Positions 43,001-50,623 of a DNA stretch of 64,000 nucleotides are shown here, in pieces (positions within the stretch are counted from its first letter, which is position 1; each line of letters opens with the position of its first letter). A program made the translations under genes and the position numbers. The stretch lies in the NCBI GenBank assembly GCA_048158365.1, contig JBLLNL010000010.1. One strand, given 5' to 3'. The notes below the pieces were generated by a model. The model was not told the DNA's origin. It ran no database searches and saw only the letters and a program-made list of their open reading frames with translations. The DNA is from Azoarcus_F sp048158365 (GTDB lineage Bacteria; Pseudomonadota; Gammaproteobacteria; Burkholderiales; Rhodocyclaceae).

Positions 43001-43054
43001 TCCGACTCGCGCTCCGCCAATGTCGTGGCAGTGAAGATCTCGGTCCCTTTCTAG
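37010..43054 (+). CDS. Giant Gly-rich autotransporter (type Va)
   Basis: 2014 residues. N-terminal signal (KQLAISIALAFPMVQATGAL, cleavage near ANDP). The passenger (residues about 60-1480) is a long beta-solenoid built from more than 20 imperfect repeats of the form VTVTNxGxITTxGxxAxGI(L/H)AQS(V/I)GGxGGxGG. A non-repetitive linker (about 1480-1735) contains SPGGDGRVQLTALTGDFRQT, typical of autochaperone regions. The barrel (about 1740-2014) begins GWFQVGAGRSDQDR and ends in Phe (VAVKISVPF), as BamA substrates do. Two Cys just before the barrel (SCRQR, GDCGW) may pair. It is likely a surface adhesin or biofilm factor. Start: ATG after AGGGAG. Repeated GGC/GGT-rich DNA makes long antisense open frames, which are not genes. 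Confidence 0.93.
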   Translation: MSCHSGFRLKQLAISIALAFPMVQATGALANDPCTDAGNTRTCAGDQSAGVAFSDPPPTILRVRDLSTGIAPASGVSGIKFFSQRANGSNGSSGVGFGGDGGNGANGIGLMTTFRGGLWEIVTVGDAAQGIQVHSLGGNGGRGGNSNCIELFGFCIEGPLAGIAGDGGRGGDGGAVFSRSDGVVTTTGDNAHGVFVGSHGGDGGRGGDVNNPGGGVAGDGGKAGSGGQVTINSSGVITTFGANSHGILAQSRGGLGGDGGRVGGIFAKQGAGKDSGHGGKVEVDNSGSITTSGTDSLGIFAQSVGGFDEETGGGGGGGGSGTGLFVIGGSAGSGGAGGEVTVTNRGSITTRASGIRAESIGGGGGSGGFSVSLLPLVSFAHGGSAGAGGDGGNVSVRSWEGSIETHGDNAAGVQAKSIGGGGGDGGGAISAAAGKEFSVSLSHGAHGGKGGQGGTVTVLSKSSITTQGAFAPGIAADSIGGGGGNGGYSVSAAGSLGFSVAASWGGTGGAGGNGGEVKVGSVADAIAGRITTSGNFSDGIVAQSTGKGGGRGGVSVAGTAGLKGSLSVSVGGFGGDGGAGGNVSVYSSASVATEGDDANGIKAQSVGGSGGAGAVSVAAGLAVEGKAFNFSLGGFGGTGGRGGLVTVGSEAAPVIGDITTHGERSSGIHAASTGGSGGSGGLSVAGGISLTDSAFDFSVGGSGGDGGAGGNASVYSAANIRTGEPFADRTRRGDAAYGIYASSVGGSGGSGGGSVAGGISSDGGIQFSWGGAGGGGAKGGAVTVVNAGSVTTAGDSGTGIHATSTGGNGGDGGFSVAGSLEFRSGGKSIDVSIGGGGGDGGLGGGVTVRNTGIVDTAGAKALGILAQSVGGNGGTGGFSAAGSLLIGDSGPSQGGTINLNFSLGGGGGDGNVGGVVTVTNENRITTRGSASHAVYAASLGGGGGSGGNSMTAFVDFSRPSKGSNFNLSGSVGGKGGSGNHGGEVTVTNLGAINTHHYGSYGIYALSVGGGGGDGGDAKAFSLILGCPLGLADVCRSKKPTDDINLNGALGGNGGGASDGGKVEVVNGGDIVTRYAGSHGLVAQSIGGGGGNGGNAGLGLTDDSAEELANLYLSGARAWSSLFNLREWNVTAGGSGGSSGHGGEVTVTNSGHITTYGAAFVLDEGELVSLAAEGGYGILAQSVGGGGGTNIARGGDAGVGLLGKLGLGGAGGSAGNGGKVTVTNTGSITTHGSGAHAILAQSVGGGGGVAGDVNRFDKVPFSDTSIGVNIGLNLGFGLPGGNGGNGGAVTVDSAGNITTNGDGAFGILAQSVGGGGGVAGNPGLLGIQVPNFFGTVGGKGSAGTVTVQHSGNITTIGDGAHGIFAQSGGGFQGEVIRYEKQVSSNGEIEEVEVERTPFDGKGADVGVTLAGRISTSGQDAFGILAQSRGETGAGNITIDIDSGGVWGGSGAGAAVKFLDGKDNTLSNRGTITALSGVAVVGGAGNEIVDNYGTITGSVKLGAGANAFANHADAVLHSGADLEVGAGRLVINSGTLSPGGDGRVQLTALTGDFRQTATGALAVDVDLATQQGDHVSASGKAEVAGEIRVNAMRPGRARPGEHRQVIVSGADGATSDALRLVAPQSRVVSYALDQTGTEVAILSVVDFAPTSNLALGPNARRIADHVNAIQRAGGSDSFEPFAAALVNQLDDESLGRAYEKLAPGVVGSLPMETAMSSMGFNDAMHSCRQRDGEHRFVREGDCGWFQVGAGRSDQDRTALNPGYELDTYTLAGGAQREVATDTHFGFGLSFARDKLDSNLSDVDGNRFEAGMVLKRRHGATMFSGSGSAGFGNYDSRRVVDLVTPGVVARGDQDVRFASVHGRVSHDLAQGPDFYVRPLVDLGATYVSRSSFREKGADGANLQAAKQSDTFVTVQPAIEFGGERRLNNGGLLRPYVRIGVTRFLTDNDRQITATLQGAPAGVAPFKNVTSSDRTHANVSLGANILTKGGAVARLDYTGQFSDSRSANVVAVKISVPF

Positions 43055-43100
43055 ACGTCGTGCGGGACCTGACCTCTTCAGCAGACGCGGCGAACCGCCC

Positions 43101-44549
43101 ATGACGGCCAAACAGGTCGGGATCCTGTGCTACGCGGTGCGCTGGCGGGTGCTGCTGAAGTATCTGGGCATGCTCGGCGTGGCGCTTGCGGGCCTGAACG
43201 CGGTTCCGGTTCTCGCAGCCGTGGCGCTCGGCGAATTCCGGCTGGCCGGTCCCTATGCGCTGGTCGTGATCGTGCTGCTGGCCGCGGCGCTGCCGCTCGC
43301 GCGCATGAGCGCCTCCGAGCGGCTGCAGCACAACGAGGCGCTCGTGCTCGTGGCGCTGACCTTCCTGCTCGGTTCGCTCGCGATGAGCTATCCGCTCGGC
43401 ATCGCCAGCGACTCGTGGCTGGACGGGTGGTTCGAAGCAGTGTCGGGCATCACCACGACCGGGCTGAGCACCGCCGCGTCGGTCGAGGGCAGACCGCGTT
43501 CGTTCCTGTTTGCGCGCGCCTGGATGCAATGGTATGGCGGTCTCGGGATCGTGATCCTGTCCCTGGCACTGGTCATGCGCAACGGCGTGGCGGCGCGGCG
43601 CTTGATCGAAACCGAGGCCACCAGCGAAACCCTGGTGTCCACCACGCGGATCTTCGCGCGGCGGATCATTCTGGTGTACGGCATGCTGACCGCGTGTGCG
43701 GTGTTCAGCGTGTGGTGGGCCGTTGGCGACGGTTTCGTTGCGCTGGTGCACGCTCTGAGCGCGGTCTCCACCGGGGGTTTTTCCTCCTTCGACGACAGTC
43801 TGGCGCGCCTGGATGCCACGACGATCTCGGTGCTGATGCTGTTTTCGTGGTTCGGGGCGATATCCTTTGCGCTTTACTACGACAGCTGGTCGAGGGGCCC
43901 GGGTGCGATGTTCTCCGATCCCGAGTTTCGTGCGCTGGTGGTTACCACGCTGCTGCTCACCGCACTGCTGTGGATGTGGATGCCGGTCGACGGCCGGGCC
44001 TGGCACGAGGCCCTGATGCTGGCCATGAGCACGCAGAGTACGACAGGATTCTCCAATCTCGCCATCGGTGAACTCGACGATGCGTCCAAGCTCGCGATGA
44101 TCGCTTCGATGCTGGTCGGCGGCAGCGTCGGCTCGACCGCGGGTGGCTTCAAGCTGCTGCGCCTGCTGATCTTTGTGCGCTTGCTGCAGCTGGCGCTGGC
44201 GCGCGCGGCGGCGCCGCGGCATGCGGTCATCGATGCCCGGCTCGGCGAGCGCAGGATGGAGGACGACGACCTGTGGCGCGCGCTGGCGATCATGCTGTTC
44301 TTTGCGGTGTGGACCTTCCTGTCGTGGCTGGTTTTCGTCGCCTACGGCTACCCGGCGCTGGATGCATTGTTCGAAGTGGTGTCGGCAACCGGCACGGTCG
44401 GGCTGTCGACCGGCATCACGCGGCCCGAGCTGGAACCCTTGTTGAAGATCCTGCTCTGCCTCAACATGCTGGCTGGCCGCGTGGAGATCTTCGCGCTGCT
44501 GGTGGTGCTTTATCCGAAGACCTGGTTCGGCAATCGATCGGAGGCTTGA
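43101..44549 (+). CDS. trkH: TrkH-family potassium uptake channel
   Basis: 482-residue inner-membrane K+ transporter subunit. Four selectivity-loop segments are visible: ITTTGLST, VSTGGFSS, QSTTGFSN and TGTVGLST, as expected for the fourfold pseudo-repeat of TrkH/KtrB. GGSVGSTAGGFKLLRL marks the gating loop region after the third repeat. It forms the pore gated by the TrkA-like protein encoded next; start and stop overlap (TGATG at 44547-44551). Confidence 0.93.
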   Translation: MTAKQVGILCYAVRWRVLLKYLGMLGVALAGLNAVPVLAAVALGEFRLAGPYALVVIVLLAAALPLARMSASERLQHNEALVLVALTFLLGSLAMSYPLGIASDSWLDGWFEAVSGITTTGLSTAASVEGRPRSFLFARAWMQWYGGLGIVILSLALVMRNGVAARRLIETEATSETLVSTTRIFARRIILVYGMLTACAVFSVWWAVGDGFVALVHALSAVSTGGFSSFDDSLARLDATTISVLMLFSWFGAISFALYYDSWSRGPGAMFSDPEFRALVVTTLLLTALLWMWMPVDGRAWHEALMLAMSTQSTTGFSNLAIGELDDASKLAMIASMLVGGSVGSTAGGFKLLRLLIFVRLLQLALARAAAPRHAVIDARLGERRMEDDDLWRALAIMLFFAVWTFLSWLVFVAYGYPALDALFEVVSATGTVGLSTGITRPELEPLLKILLCLNMLAGRVEIFALLVVLYPKTWFGNRSEA

Positions 44550-45193
44550 TGAGAGCAGTGTTCGTGGGGGCAGGGTCCCTGGCGGTGATGACGGCGCGGC
44601 GTCTGCTGAAGGCAGGCCATGACGTGGTGATGATCGATTCGAACAAGGATCGCATCGAGGCGCTCGCGGAGGACATGGACTGCGGGTTTCTGCACGGCGA
44701 CGGAAGCAAGGTGGCGCTGCTGCGCGAAGCGGACCCGGCGAACACCGACTGCCTGTTCTGTCTCACCGGAAACGACCAGACCAACATCCTGGCGAGCCTC
44801 GCCGGCCGGTCGCTCGGCTACGGCCGGGTCGTGCCGAAGATCGACGACCCGGAGTTCGAGCACCTGTGCCTGGAACTCGGCCTGAAGGATCTGATCATTC
44901 CGGCACGGACCACGGGCCGTTTTCTGGCCGACATGTTCGAAGGCCGGGACCATATGGAAATCATCGCGCTGGTGAAGGACGAGGCCCGGGTGTTCTCCTT
45001 CGTCGCACGAGAGGAGGATGAAAAGCCGGTCGGTGAGCTCGACCTTCCGAAGGACAGTCGGCTGATGTTCTTCTACCGGGAGGAGCGCTTCACGTTGCCG
45101 GAGCCGGACACGAAGCTGAAACGGGGCGACGAGGTCATGATCGTCACGCACAGCCGGAACATCGACGCGCTGCACGCGCGCTGGAGCAGCTGA
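44549..45193 (+). CDS. trkA: TrkA-type K+ channel regulatory protein
   Basis: 214 residues, cytoplasmic RCK_N domain (1-135) with nucleotide loop GAGSLAVMTA and acidic MIDSN turn, then RCK_C (about 140-214) with LPKDSRLMFFYRE and KRGDEVMIVTHS. It is half the length of E. coli TrkA, matching the KtrA/short TrkA class that works as a ring on TrkH. It overlaps the trkH stop, so the two are co-translated. The first loop reads GAGSLA rather than GxGxxG, a minor variation. Confidence 0.9.
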   Translation: MRAVFVGAGSLAVMTARRLLKAGHDVVMIDSNKDRIEALAEDMDCGFLHGDGSKVALLREADPANTDCLFCLTGNDQTNILASLAGRSLGYGRVVPKIDDPEFEHLCLELGLKDLIIPARTTGRFLADMFEGRDHMEIIALVKDEARVFSFVAREEDEKPVGELDLPKDSRLMFFYREERFTLPEPDTKLKRGDEVMIVTHSRNIDALHARWSS

Positions 45194-45301
45194 GCGTGCA
45201 GCGCGGCGCGCCGCGCCGCGGCTTCGGGTCCGAGTGACCCCTCGCCCGCAGGCGTTGGCTGGACAAGGGCCTTCGCGCACCCGACCGGATCGGCGAAGCG
45301 A

Positions 45302-46153
45302 TCAACCGCAGGCCCGTCGTCCGAAGCGCGTCAGGCGCACGTCGACGGTCAGTTCGAGCGACGACAGCGCCGCCGCCTTCGCCCGGCCCTCGGCGCTGGC
45401 GCGATACAGGTGCGGCGTCATCGTCAGCAGGTCGGCAATCCGGTCGCGCCCGGCGAGCGTGAAGCGGTAACGGACCGAATCGGTGACCAGATGCGTGAAC
45501 CCGGGCGGCGTCGGCAGGTCGGTGCTGCGTTCCGGTTTCAGGCTGGGGTAGATGATTTCGCGCAGTTCCCGCAGATGATCCGGTCCGGCGTCGACCATCA
45601 CCAACTGCCCGTCCGGCTTCAGCACTCTGGCAAACTCGGCGTAGACCGGGAAGCCGAACATGCACAGCACCCGGTCGAGCGTGGCTGGCAGCACCGGCAG
45701 GTTTGCGTTGCTGCCGACGACCCAGCTCATCCGCCCGTCCTGCTTCGCGGCCGACAGGACCGCCCATTTCGAGATGTCGAGGCCGATCAGCGCGAGCCTC
45801 CGCCCGTCAACGCTCGCGCCTGCCAGCTGGCGCAGGTAGTAGCCCTCGCCGCAGCCGGCATCGAGACAGCTCAGCGTCTTGGTCGGCGGGCAGTCCGCGA
45901 GCGCGACCCGGCTCGTCGCGGCGGCGATCGGCTGATAGTGACCCGCCGCAAGAAAGCGTCGCCGGGCGGCGACCATGTCCTTGCTGTCGCCCGGGTCGCG
46001 CGAGCGCTTCTGCTGCACCGGCAGCAGATGGGTATGGCCCTGGCTGGCGATGTCGAAGCTGTGGCCGCCGGCACATCGCCAGGTCGCGGCGCTGCGGCGC
46101 AACGGCAGGCCGTCCAGCGGACAGGCCAGGGCCTCGAATGGAATGATGTTCAT
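45302..46153 (-). CDS. rlmA: 23S rRNA (guanine-N1) methyltransferase RlmA-like
   Basis: 283 residues. An N-terminal zinc-knuckle segment (ACPLDG...WRCAGGHSFD) precedes a class I SAM-dependent methyltransferase domain (about 90-200) with the SAM loop LDAGCGEGYYL and motif IV-like VLCMFGFPVY. This is the RlmA (G745 methylation) layout; QGHTHLLPVQQKRSRDPGDS is a conserved RlmA block. The second Cys of the zinc site is Asp here (CPLD instead of CPxC). I chose ATG 46153, giving the standard RlmA start MNIIPF; no strong ribosome site is seen. Confidence 0.88.
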   Translation of the reverse strand: MNIIPFEALACPLDGLPLRRSAATWRCAGGHSFDIASQGHTHLLPVQQKRSRDPGDSKDMVAARRRFLAAGHYQPIAAATSRVALADCPPTKTLSCLDAGCGEGYYLRQLAGASVDGRRLALIGLDISKWAVLSAAKQDGRMSWVVGSNANLPVLPATLDRVLCMFGFPVYAEFARVLKPDGQLVMVDAGPDHLRELREIIYPSLKPERSTDLPTPPGFTHLVTDSVRYRFTLAGRDRIADLLTMTPHLYRASAEGRAKAAALSSLELTVDVRLTRFGRRACG

Positions 46154-46425
46154 GTGCAGCGCGACCTGACGACCAGCGTCCTTCGGGGAGCCCGATGGAA
46201 ATGGAATCGAAGTGTAGCGCGACCCGCCCCCGCTCGGCGTGCTCGGCAGGGGTGACTGGATCGATCGCGAGGACTTTCTCGCGATCATGAAGACCGCGAT
46301 GCACACCCGCTTCGATCGCCATCTCGGCCACCCTCACTGAACGGACTCCGGTCGCAACACGCGGCAGTCGGATCGTCAAGGCCCGAGGTTTCCACGTCGG
46401 CGTGGTCGGGCATCCGTCGAACAGC

Positions 46426-46788
46426 TCAACCCCTGTCGAGCAACCTCTCGCATTCGGCCATCAGCGAACGGGCCAGCTCTGAATCGTAGGTCGGGTCGAG
46501 CGCTTCCATCATCTCGTGCGCGGTGAACAGGCCCGCCTCGCGCGACAGCGTGTCGGCGATCCGGCGGGCCAGTTGGTCGCTGAGGTCGGACAGGTGGCGG
46601 CGGTCGGCCTGGGGGAGGCTGCGGTGCGTGCGGGCCAGCCAGTCGGCGGCGAGGCTCGCGCCCTGTGCCTCGGTCGGCCATTGGCCGTGTTCGTACCAGA
46701 CGGACAGGCGCTCGGCGGTCAGCGCGAAGATCAGCGCGGCGCGGGTGCCGCGGCTGTCCGCGGGGGGCGGCGGGGTCGTTGACTTCAA
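46426..46788 (-). CDS. Hypothetical protein, 120 residues
   Basis: Soluble, mostly helical, with no signal, membrane span or recognised motif. Sequence landmarks are FALTAERLSVWYEHGQWPTE and a Leu/Arg-rich helix HLSDLSDQLARRIADTLSRE. Codon use and GC fit the neighbours. It follows the 162-residue unknown gene (46817-47305) with a 28-bp gap on the same strand, so they probably form a two-gene operon. Confidence 0.6.
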   Translation of the reverse strand: MKSTTPPPPADSRGTRAALIFALTAERLSVWYEHGQWPTEAQGASLAADWLARTHRSLPQADRRHLSDLSDQLARRIADTLSREAGLFTAHEMMEALDPTYDSELARSLMAECERLLDRG

Positions 46789-46816
46789 CGGGCTGGCATG
46801 GGCCGGGGGCGCCCGG

Positions 46817-47305
46817 TCACGGGCGGCGCCGGGTGGCGCCGAAGGGCTTGCGCCCCTTGCCCCCGCGCGGCGGCTCGGATGTGTTCGGCCTGGGCTTGGG
46901 CATCAGCATGTTCTTGCCGCCCTGGCGGGCGAGCTCGGCGTGAGCCCGTATCGCCGCCTCGAACTGCTCGGCGCTCATCGGGATCGCGGCGCCGCGTTCG
47001 GCAGCTTCGTACGCGGCCAGTCGTTCCCGCACCAGGAAGACCCGCTCCGCGGGTTCGGCCTTTTTCGGCAGGCCTTCGACCAGGGTCTGGCCGGCCGGCG
47101 TCAGCGCGTAGCCGCCCTCGACGGCGGCGAGCAGACCGTGTGTGGCGAAGCGCTCGAACGCGGCGGCCCACGCCCTGGCTGCGGTGACCGGCCAGCCGAA
47201 CAGTTCGGCGGCGGCGACGATCTCCGGCAGTGAGGCAGGGCGTCGCTTCGAGACCGTCAGCGTCGCCAGCAGCAACTGGGCGTCGACATCCTGGATGGGG
47301 TACAT
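46817..47305 (-). CDS. Hypothetical protein with winged-helix-like N-terminus
   Basis: 162 residues. The first 75 residues (DAQLLLATLTVSKRRPASLP, then EIVAAAELFGWPV and YALTPAGQTLVEG) look like a winged-helix or MarR/PadR-like fold. The C-terminal tail is basic and Gly/Pro-rich (KPRPNTSEPPRGGKGRKPFG), consistent with nucleic-acid contact. I do not recognise a named family. It is probably a small DNA-binding protein, first of a two-gene operon with the unknown gene downstream. Confidence 0.6.
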   Translation of the reverse strand: MYPIQDVDAQLLLATLTVSKRRPASLPEIVAAAELFGWPVTAARAWAAAFERFATHGLLAAVEGGYALTPAGQTLVEGLPKKAEPAERVFLVRERLAAYEAAERGAAIPMSAEQFEAAIRAHAELARQGGKNMLMPKPRPNTSEPPRGGKGRKPFGATRRRP

Positions 47306-47390
47306 GGGCGGGCCTTTATGCCGGAATCCGGTCAGATTGTTGCGCGGGGCGCGAGGACGCGTGGGGTCGGCGAGATGTGGGAAGAGGTCA

Positions 47391-48569
47391 TCACGGGACT
47401 TTTCGAGCCTCCCGGCGCTGCCGTGCCGCCAGCCACATCAATGCCATCCCGGTCAGCGCCACCGGGAACAGCGAGCCGGCATTGAGCAACGCCCAGCCCT
47501 GTGTGGTGACCAGCGCGCCGGATGCGAAGGCGGTCAGGGCCATCGTCGCGAACACCGCGAAGTTGATCGCCGCCTGCGCCTTGTCCTTCTCCTCGGGTCG
47601 ATAGGCCTGCATCGCCAGCGTGGTGCTACCGGTGAACAGGAAGTTCCAGCCCACGCCGAGCAGGAACAGGCCGATCAGGAACTGATGCAGGTCCTGACCG
47701 GACAGCGCGATCATGATGCAGGCCGCATTGAGCAGCACGCCGACGCCCATGATGTTCAGCACGCCGAAGCGCTTGATCAGGTGCCCGGTGAAGAAACCCG
47801 GCGCGAACATGCCGATGACGTGCCACTCGAGCACCAGTGCCGCATCGGAGAAGGGCATGCCGCAGATGTCCATGGCCAGCGGCGTGGCGGCCATCAGCAG
47901 GTTCATCACGCCGTAGCCGAGGGCTGCGCCGATCGTGGACACGATGAACACCGGTTGTCGCATGATCTCCGCTAGCGGGCGGCCGCTTCCGCTGCCCTTT
48001 TCCCTGACCGGTTCGGGCGCAAAGTCGATGCCGGCCATGAACGCCATCGAGATCAACGCCACCACGGCCAGCGCGAGGTAGGAGCCCAGAAAGGGCGCGC
48101 CGAACGAATCGCGAGTGTAGTTGGCCAGGTTGGGACCGATGACGGCGCCGATCAGGCCGCCCGCCAGCACCAGCGACACCGCCTTCTCGCGGAACGATGG
48201 TGGTGCGAGTTCGCCGGCGGCGAAGCGGTAGAGCTGGCCGTTGGCGCTGTAATAGCCCGCGATCACGGTGCCGGCCACGAGCAGCCAGAAATTCTGTATC
48301 TGAAGAGCGAACGCACACAGCAGCGCGGTCAGGAAGGCCACCAGCAGACCGATCTGGAACGACACCTTGCGTCCCCACAGGCGCTGACTGCGCGCGACCA
48401 GCCCGGTGGACATCGCGCCGCCGACCACGTAGCCCATCACCGGCAGCGTCGCCATCCACGCGGCCGGCGCGAGGCTCAGGCCGACCAGGCCGTTGATCGC
48501 GATGAAGACCACGTTGTTGGTCAGGAACAGGCCCTGCGCGATGGCCAGCAGCCAGAGGTTCTTTTTCAT
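47391..48569 (-). CDS. MFS transporter
   Basis: 392 residues with about 12 hydrophobic helices. A loop after TM2 reads SQRLWGRKVSFQIG, a variant of the MFS motif A. The protein belongs to an uncharacterised MFS group; no drug or sugar specificity can be read. Start ATG 48569 follows a GGGGAGA-like region. It is a single-gene unit upstream of the two hypothetical genes. Confidence 0.85.
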   Translation of the reverse strand: MKKNLWLLAIAQGLFLTNNVVFIAINGLVGLSLAPAAWMATLPVMGYVVGGAMSTGLVARSQRLWGRKVSFQIGLLVAFLTALLCAFALQIQNFWLLVAGTVIAGYYSANGQLYRFAAGELAPPSFREKAVSLVLAGGLIGAVIGPNLANYTRDSFGAPFLGSYLALAVVALISMAFMAGIDFAPEPVREKGSGSGRPLAEIMRQPVFIVSTIGAALGYGVMNLLMAATPLAMDICGMPFSDAALVLEWHVIGMFAPGFFTGHLIKRFGVLNIMGVGVLLNAACIMIALSGQDLHQFLIGLFLLGVGWNFLFTGSTTLAMQAYRPEEKDKAQAAINFAVFATMALTAFASGALVTTQGWALLNAGSLFPVALTGMALMWLAARQRREARKVP

Positions 48570-48657
48570 TGGGGCATTCGGGGGAGAAGCATGAGGATGC
48601 GCGAATGTACTCCTTTTGGCCAGGTATTTGCGAGTCGAATCGGCAGGCGCGGCGCGT

Positions 48658-49416
48658 TCAATCTATCCCGAGCTGCTTTGTTCGCGGGCCGAATCCGCGT
48701 CCTTCACCCGCTTCCTCATGGGTCACCCCGTCACGGATGTGGTAGATCCGGCGAAAGGTGGGAATGATCTTCTCGTCGTGCGTGACGACGATGATCGCGG
48801 TGTCGAACTCGCGTGCCATGCGGTTGAGGATACCGATCACCGCCAGCGCGCGTTCGCTGTCGAGCGGTGCGGTCGGTTCGTCCGCAAGAATCACCGGCGG
48901 ACGGTTGATCAGCGCGCGCGCGATCGCGACGCGTTGTTGCTCGCCGCCCGACAGCTGCGAGGGCATCGCGCGGGCGCGATGCGCGACGTCGAGCGCGTCG
49001 AGCAGCTCGAGCGCACGCCTGCGCGACTCGGCATTCGACCGGCCCGCCAGCATCGGCAGCAGCGCGACGTTGTCGGTGACATCCAGAAAGGGAATCAGAT
49101 AGGGCGCCTGAAACACGAAGCCGATCTGGTCGCGACGCAGCGCGCGCAGATCGCGAATCTTCCAGCCATGGTCGTAGATCGTGTTCGCGCCCAGCGTCAT
49201 GCGCCCGGTGGTCGGCTCGATGATTGCGCCCAGGCATTTGAGCAACGTGGTCTTGCCGGAGCCGGAAGGACCGATGAGACCGACGACCTCACCCGGTGCC
49301 ACCGACATGTTCACGCCCTTCAGCGCATCGACGGCGGCGTCGCCGCTGCCGTAGCGCTTGGTCACGCCTTCGATGTGGATGCCGCGCGTCATGCCGGCCG
49401 GAGTCGTGTCAGCCAC
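48658..49416 (-). CDS. ABC efflux ATPase, LolD/MacB/DevA type
   Basis: 252 residues with Walker A GPSGSGKTT, Q-loop FVFQAPYLIP, signature LSGGEQQRVAIARAL, Walker B VILADEPTAPLD and the switch His in VVTHDEK. This is the MacB/LolD/DevA ATPase group. It overlaps the permease gene by eight bases and is the last gene of the TetR-HlyD-permease-ATPase operon. The system resembles DevBCA or MacAB-like mechanotransmission exporters; the substrate is unknown. Confidence 0.92.
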   Translation of the reverse strand: MADTTPAGMTRGIHIEGVTKRYGSGDAAVDALKGVNMSVAPGEVVGLIGPSGSGKTTLLKCLGAIIEPTTGRMTLGANTIYDHGWKIRDLRALRRDQIGFVFQAPYLIPFLDVTDNVALLPMLAGRSNAESRRRALELLDALDVAHRARAMPSQLSGGEQQRVAIARALINRPPVILADEPTAPLDSERALAVIGILNRMAREFDTAIIVVTHDEKIIPTFRRIYHIRDGVTHEEAGEGRGFGPRTKQLGID

Positions 49417-50623
49417 CGATCGCCTCCGCGGGATCCACCTTCAGCGCGGCACGGATCGCGAGCAGGCTGGCCAGCACGCAGATCGCCACCACCGCAAGCA
49501 GCGCACGCACGGTGTCGCCGTTCTCCAGCAGCACATATTTCGGGAAGATCGGTGCCCACACGCTTGCCGAGATCTTTCCCACCGCAAAGCCGATCAGGCC
49601 CAGACCGACGGCCTGCTGCATGATCATGCCCGCGATCGTGCGGTTGCGCGTGCCGATCAGCTTGAGCACCGCGATCTCGCGGATCTTGCCCAGGGTCAGC
49701 GTGTAGATGATGAAGGCGACGATCGCGGCGCTGACGATCGCCAGAATGACCAGGAACATGCCGATCTGGCGGGCGGAGGTGGCGATCAGCTTAGCGATCA
49801 GGATGTCCTCCATCTGCGCGCGGGTGTAGACCGTCAGTCGCATCCAGCGCCGGATCGGCTCGGCCACCCGTTCCGGATCGAAGCCCGGCGCGACCTGCAC
49901 GAGTACCGCGTTCACATAGGGGTTCGCGTTCTGCGACGCGATGATCGCATCCAGCAGGCCCGGGACACCGGGGCGGTTCAAGGCCGGGTTCTGTGCGGTG
50001 CGCGCGCGCTGACGCACGATGGCGTCGTTGTCCTTCAGGAACTGGGCCTCCTGTGCATCCTTGATCGGAACGAACACCATCGGGTCGCCACCCGAGGACA
50101 CCATGCGCCGTGTCAGCCCCACGACGGTGTACTCGTTGCGCCGGATGCGGATGCGTTCGCCCAGCGCAAAGCCGCTGGCGATATCCACGACCGCCTCGTA
50201 ATGCCCGCGCGTGAGGTGCCGTCCGGCCACGAGATAGCCCGGCTGGCCGGGATGTCCCGAACCGTCCGGGGTGATGCCCACCACCATCGCACGCACTTCG
50301 CGCGCGGCCGTTCCGCTCGCCTGGCGGACCTGCATCGTCAGATAGGTCACATTGGCCGCACGCAGCACGCCTTCCATGCCGACGATGCTGCGCCAGACGT
50401 CGTCATGCACGCTGGAGGACTCGGCGTACGGCCCCTGTGTGTCCTGCTGCACCACCCACAGGTCCGCTCCGCTGTTGTCGAGCAGCACCTTCGCGTCATC
50501 GACCATGCCGCGATACACGCCGGCCATGGTCAGCGTGACGCCGATCAGCAGCCCCAGGCCGATGCCGGTAAACACGAACTTGCCCCAGGCATGCAGGATG
50601 TCGCGTCCAGCCAGGCTGATCAT
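49409..50623 (-). CDS. ABC exporter permease, FtsX/DevC type
   Basis: 404 residues: one N-terminal membrane helix (FVFTGIGLGLLIGVTLTMAG), a periplasmic domain of about 230 residues, then three C-terminal helices (FLVILAIVSAAIVAFIIYTL and following). This four-helix plus large periplasmic domain layout is MacB/FtsX/DevC. It couples with the HlyD-type adaptor and the ATPase. Its start overlaps the adaptor stop by four bases. Confidence 0.9.
   Translation of the reverse strand: MISLAGRDILHAWGKFVFTGIGLGLLIGVTLTMAGVYRGMVDDAKVLLDNSGADLWVVQQDTQGPYAESSSVHDDVWRSIVGMEGVLRAANVTYLTMQVRQASGTAAREVRAMVVGITPDGSGHPGQPGYLVAGRHLTRGHYEAVVDIASGFALGERIRIRRNEYTVVGLTRRMVSSGGDPMVFVPIKDAQEAQFLKDNDAIVRQRARTAQNPALNRPGVPGLLDAIIASQNANPYVNAVLVQVAPGFDPERVAEPIRRWMRLTVYTRAQMEDILIAKLIATSARQIGMFLVILAIVSAAIVAFIIYTLTLGKIREIAVLKLIGTRNRTIAGMIMQQAVGLGLIGFAVGKISASVWAPIFPKYVLLENGDTVRALLAVVAICVLASLLAIRAALKVDPAEAIGG

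Noticed and set aside
45807..46379. 190-residue - strand frame overlapping rlmA
   Set aside because: It overlaps the real rlmA frame over most of its length and shows no motif.
46154..46425. Possible coding remnants between rlmA and the hypothetical gene
   Set aside because: Open frames here lack start signals and recognisable sequence; most extend from shadow frames of rlmA.
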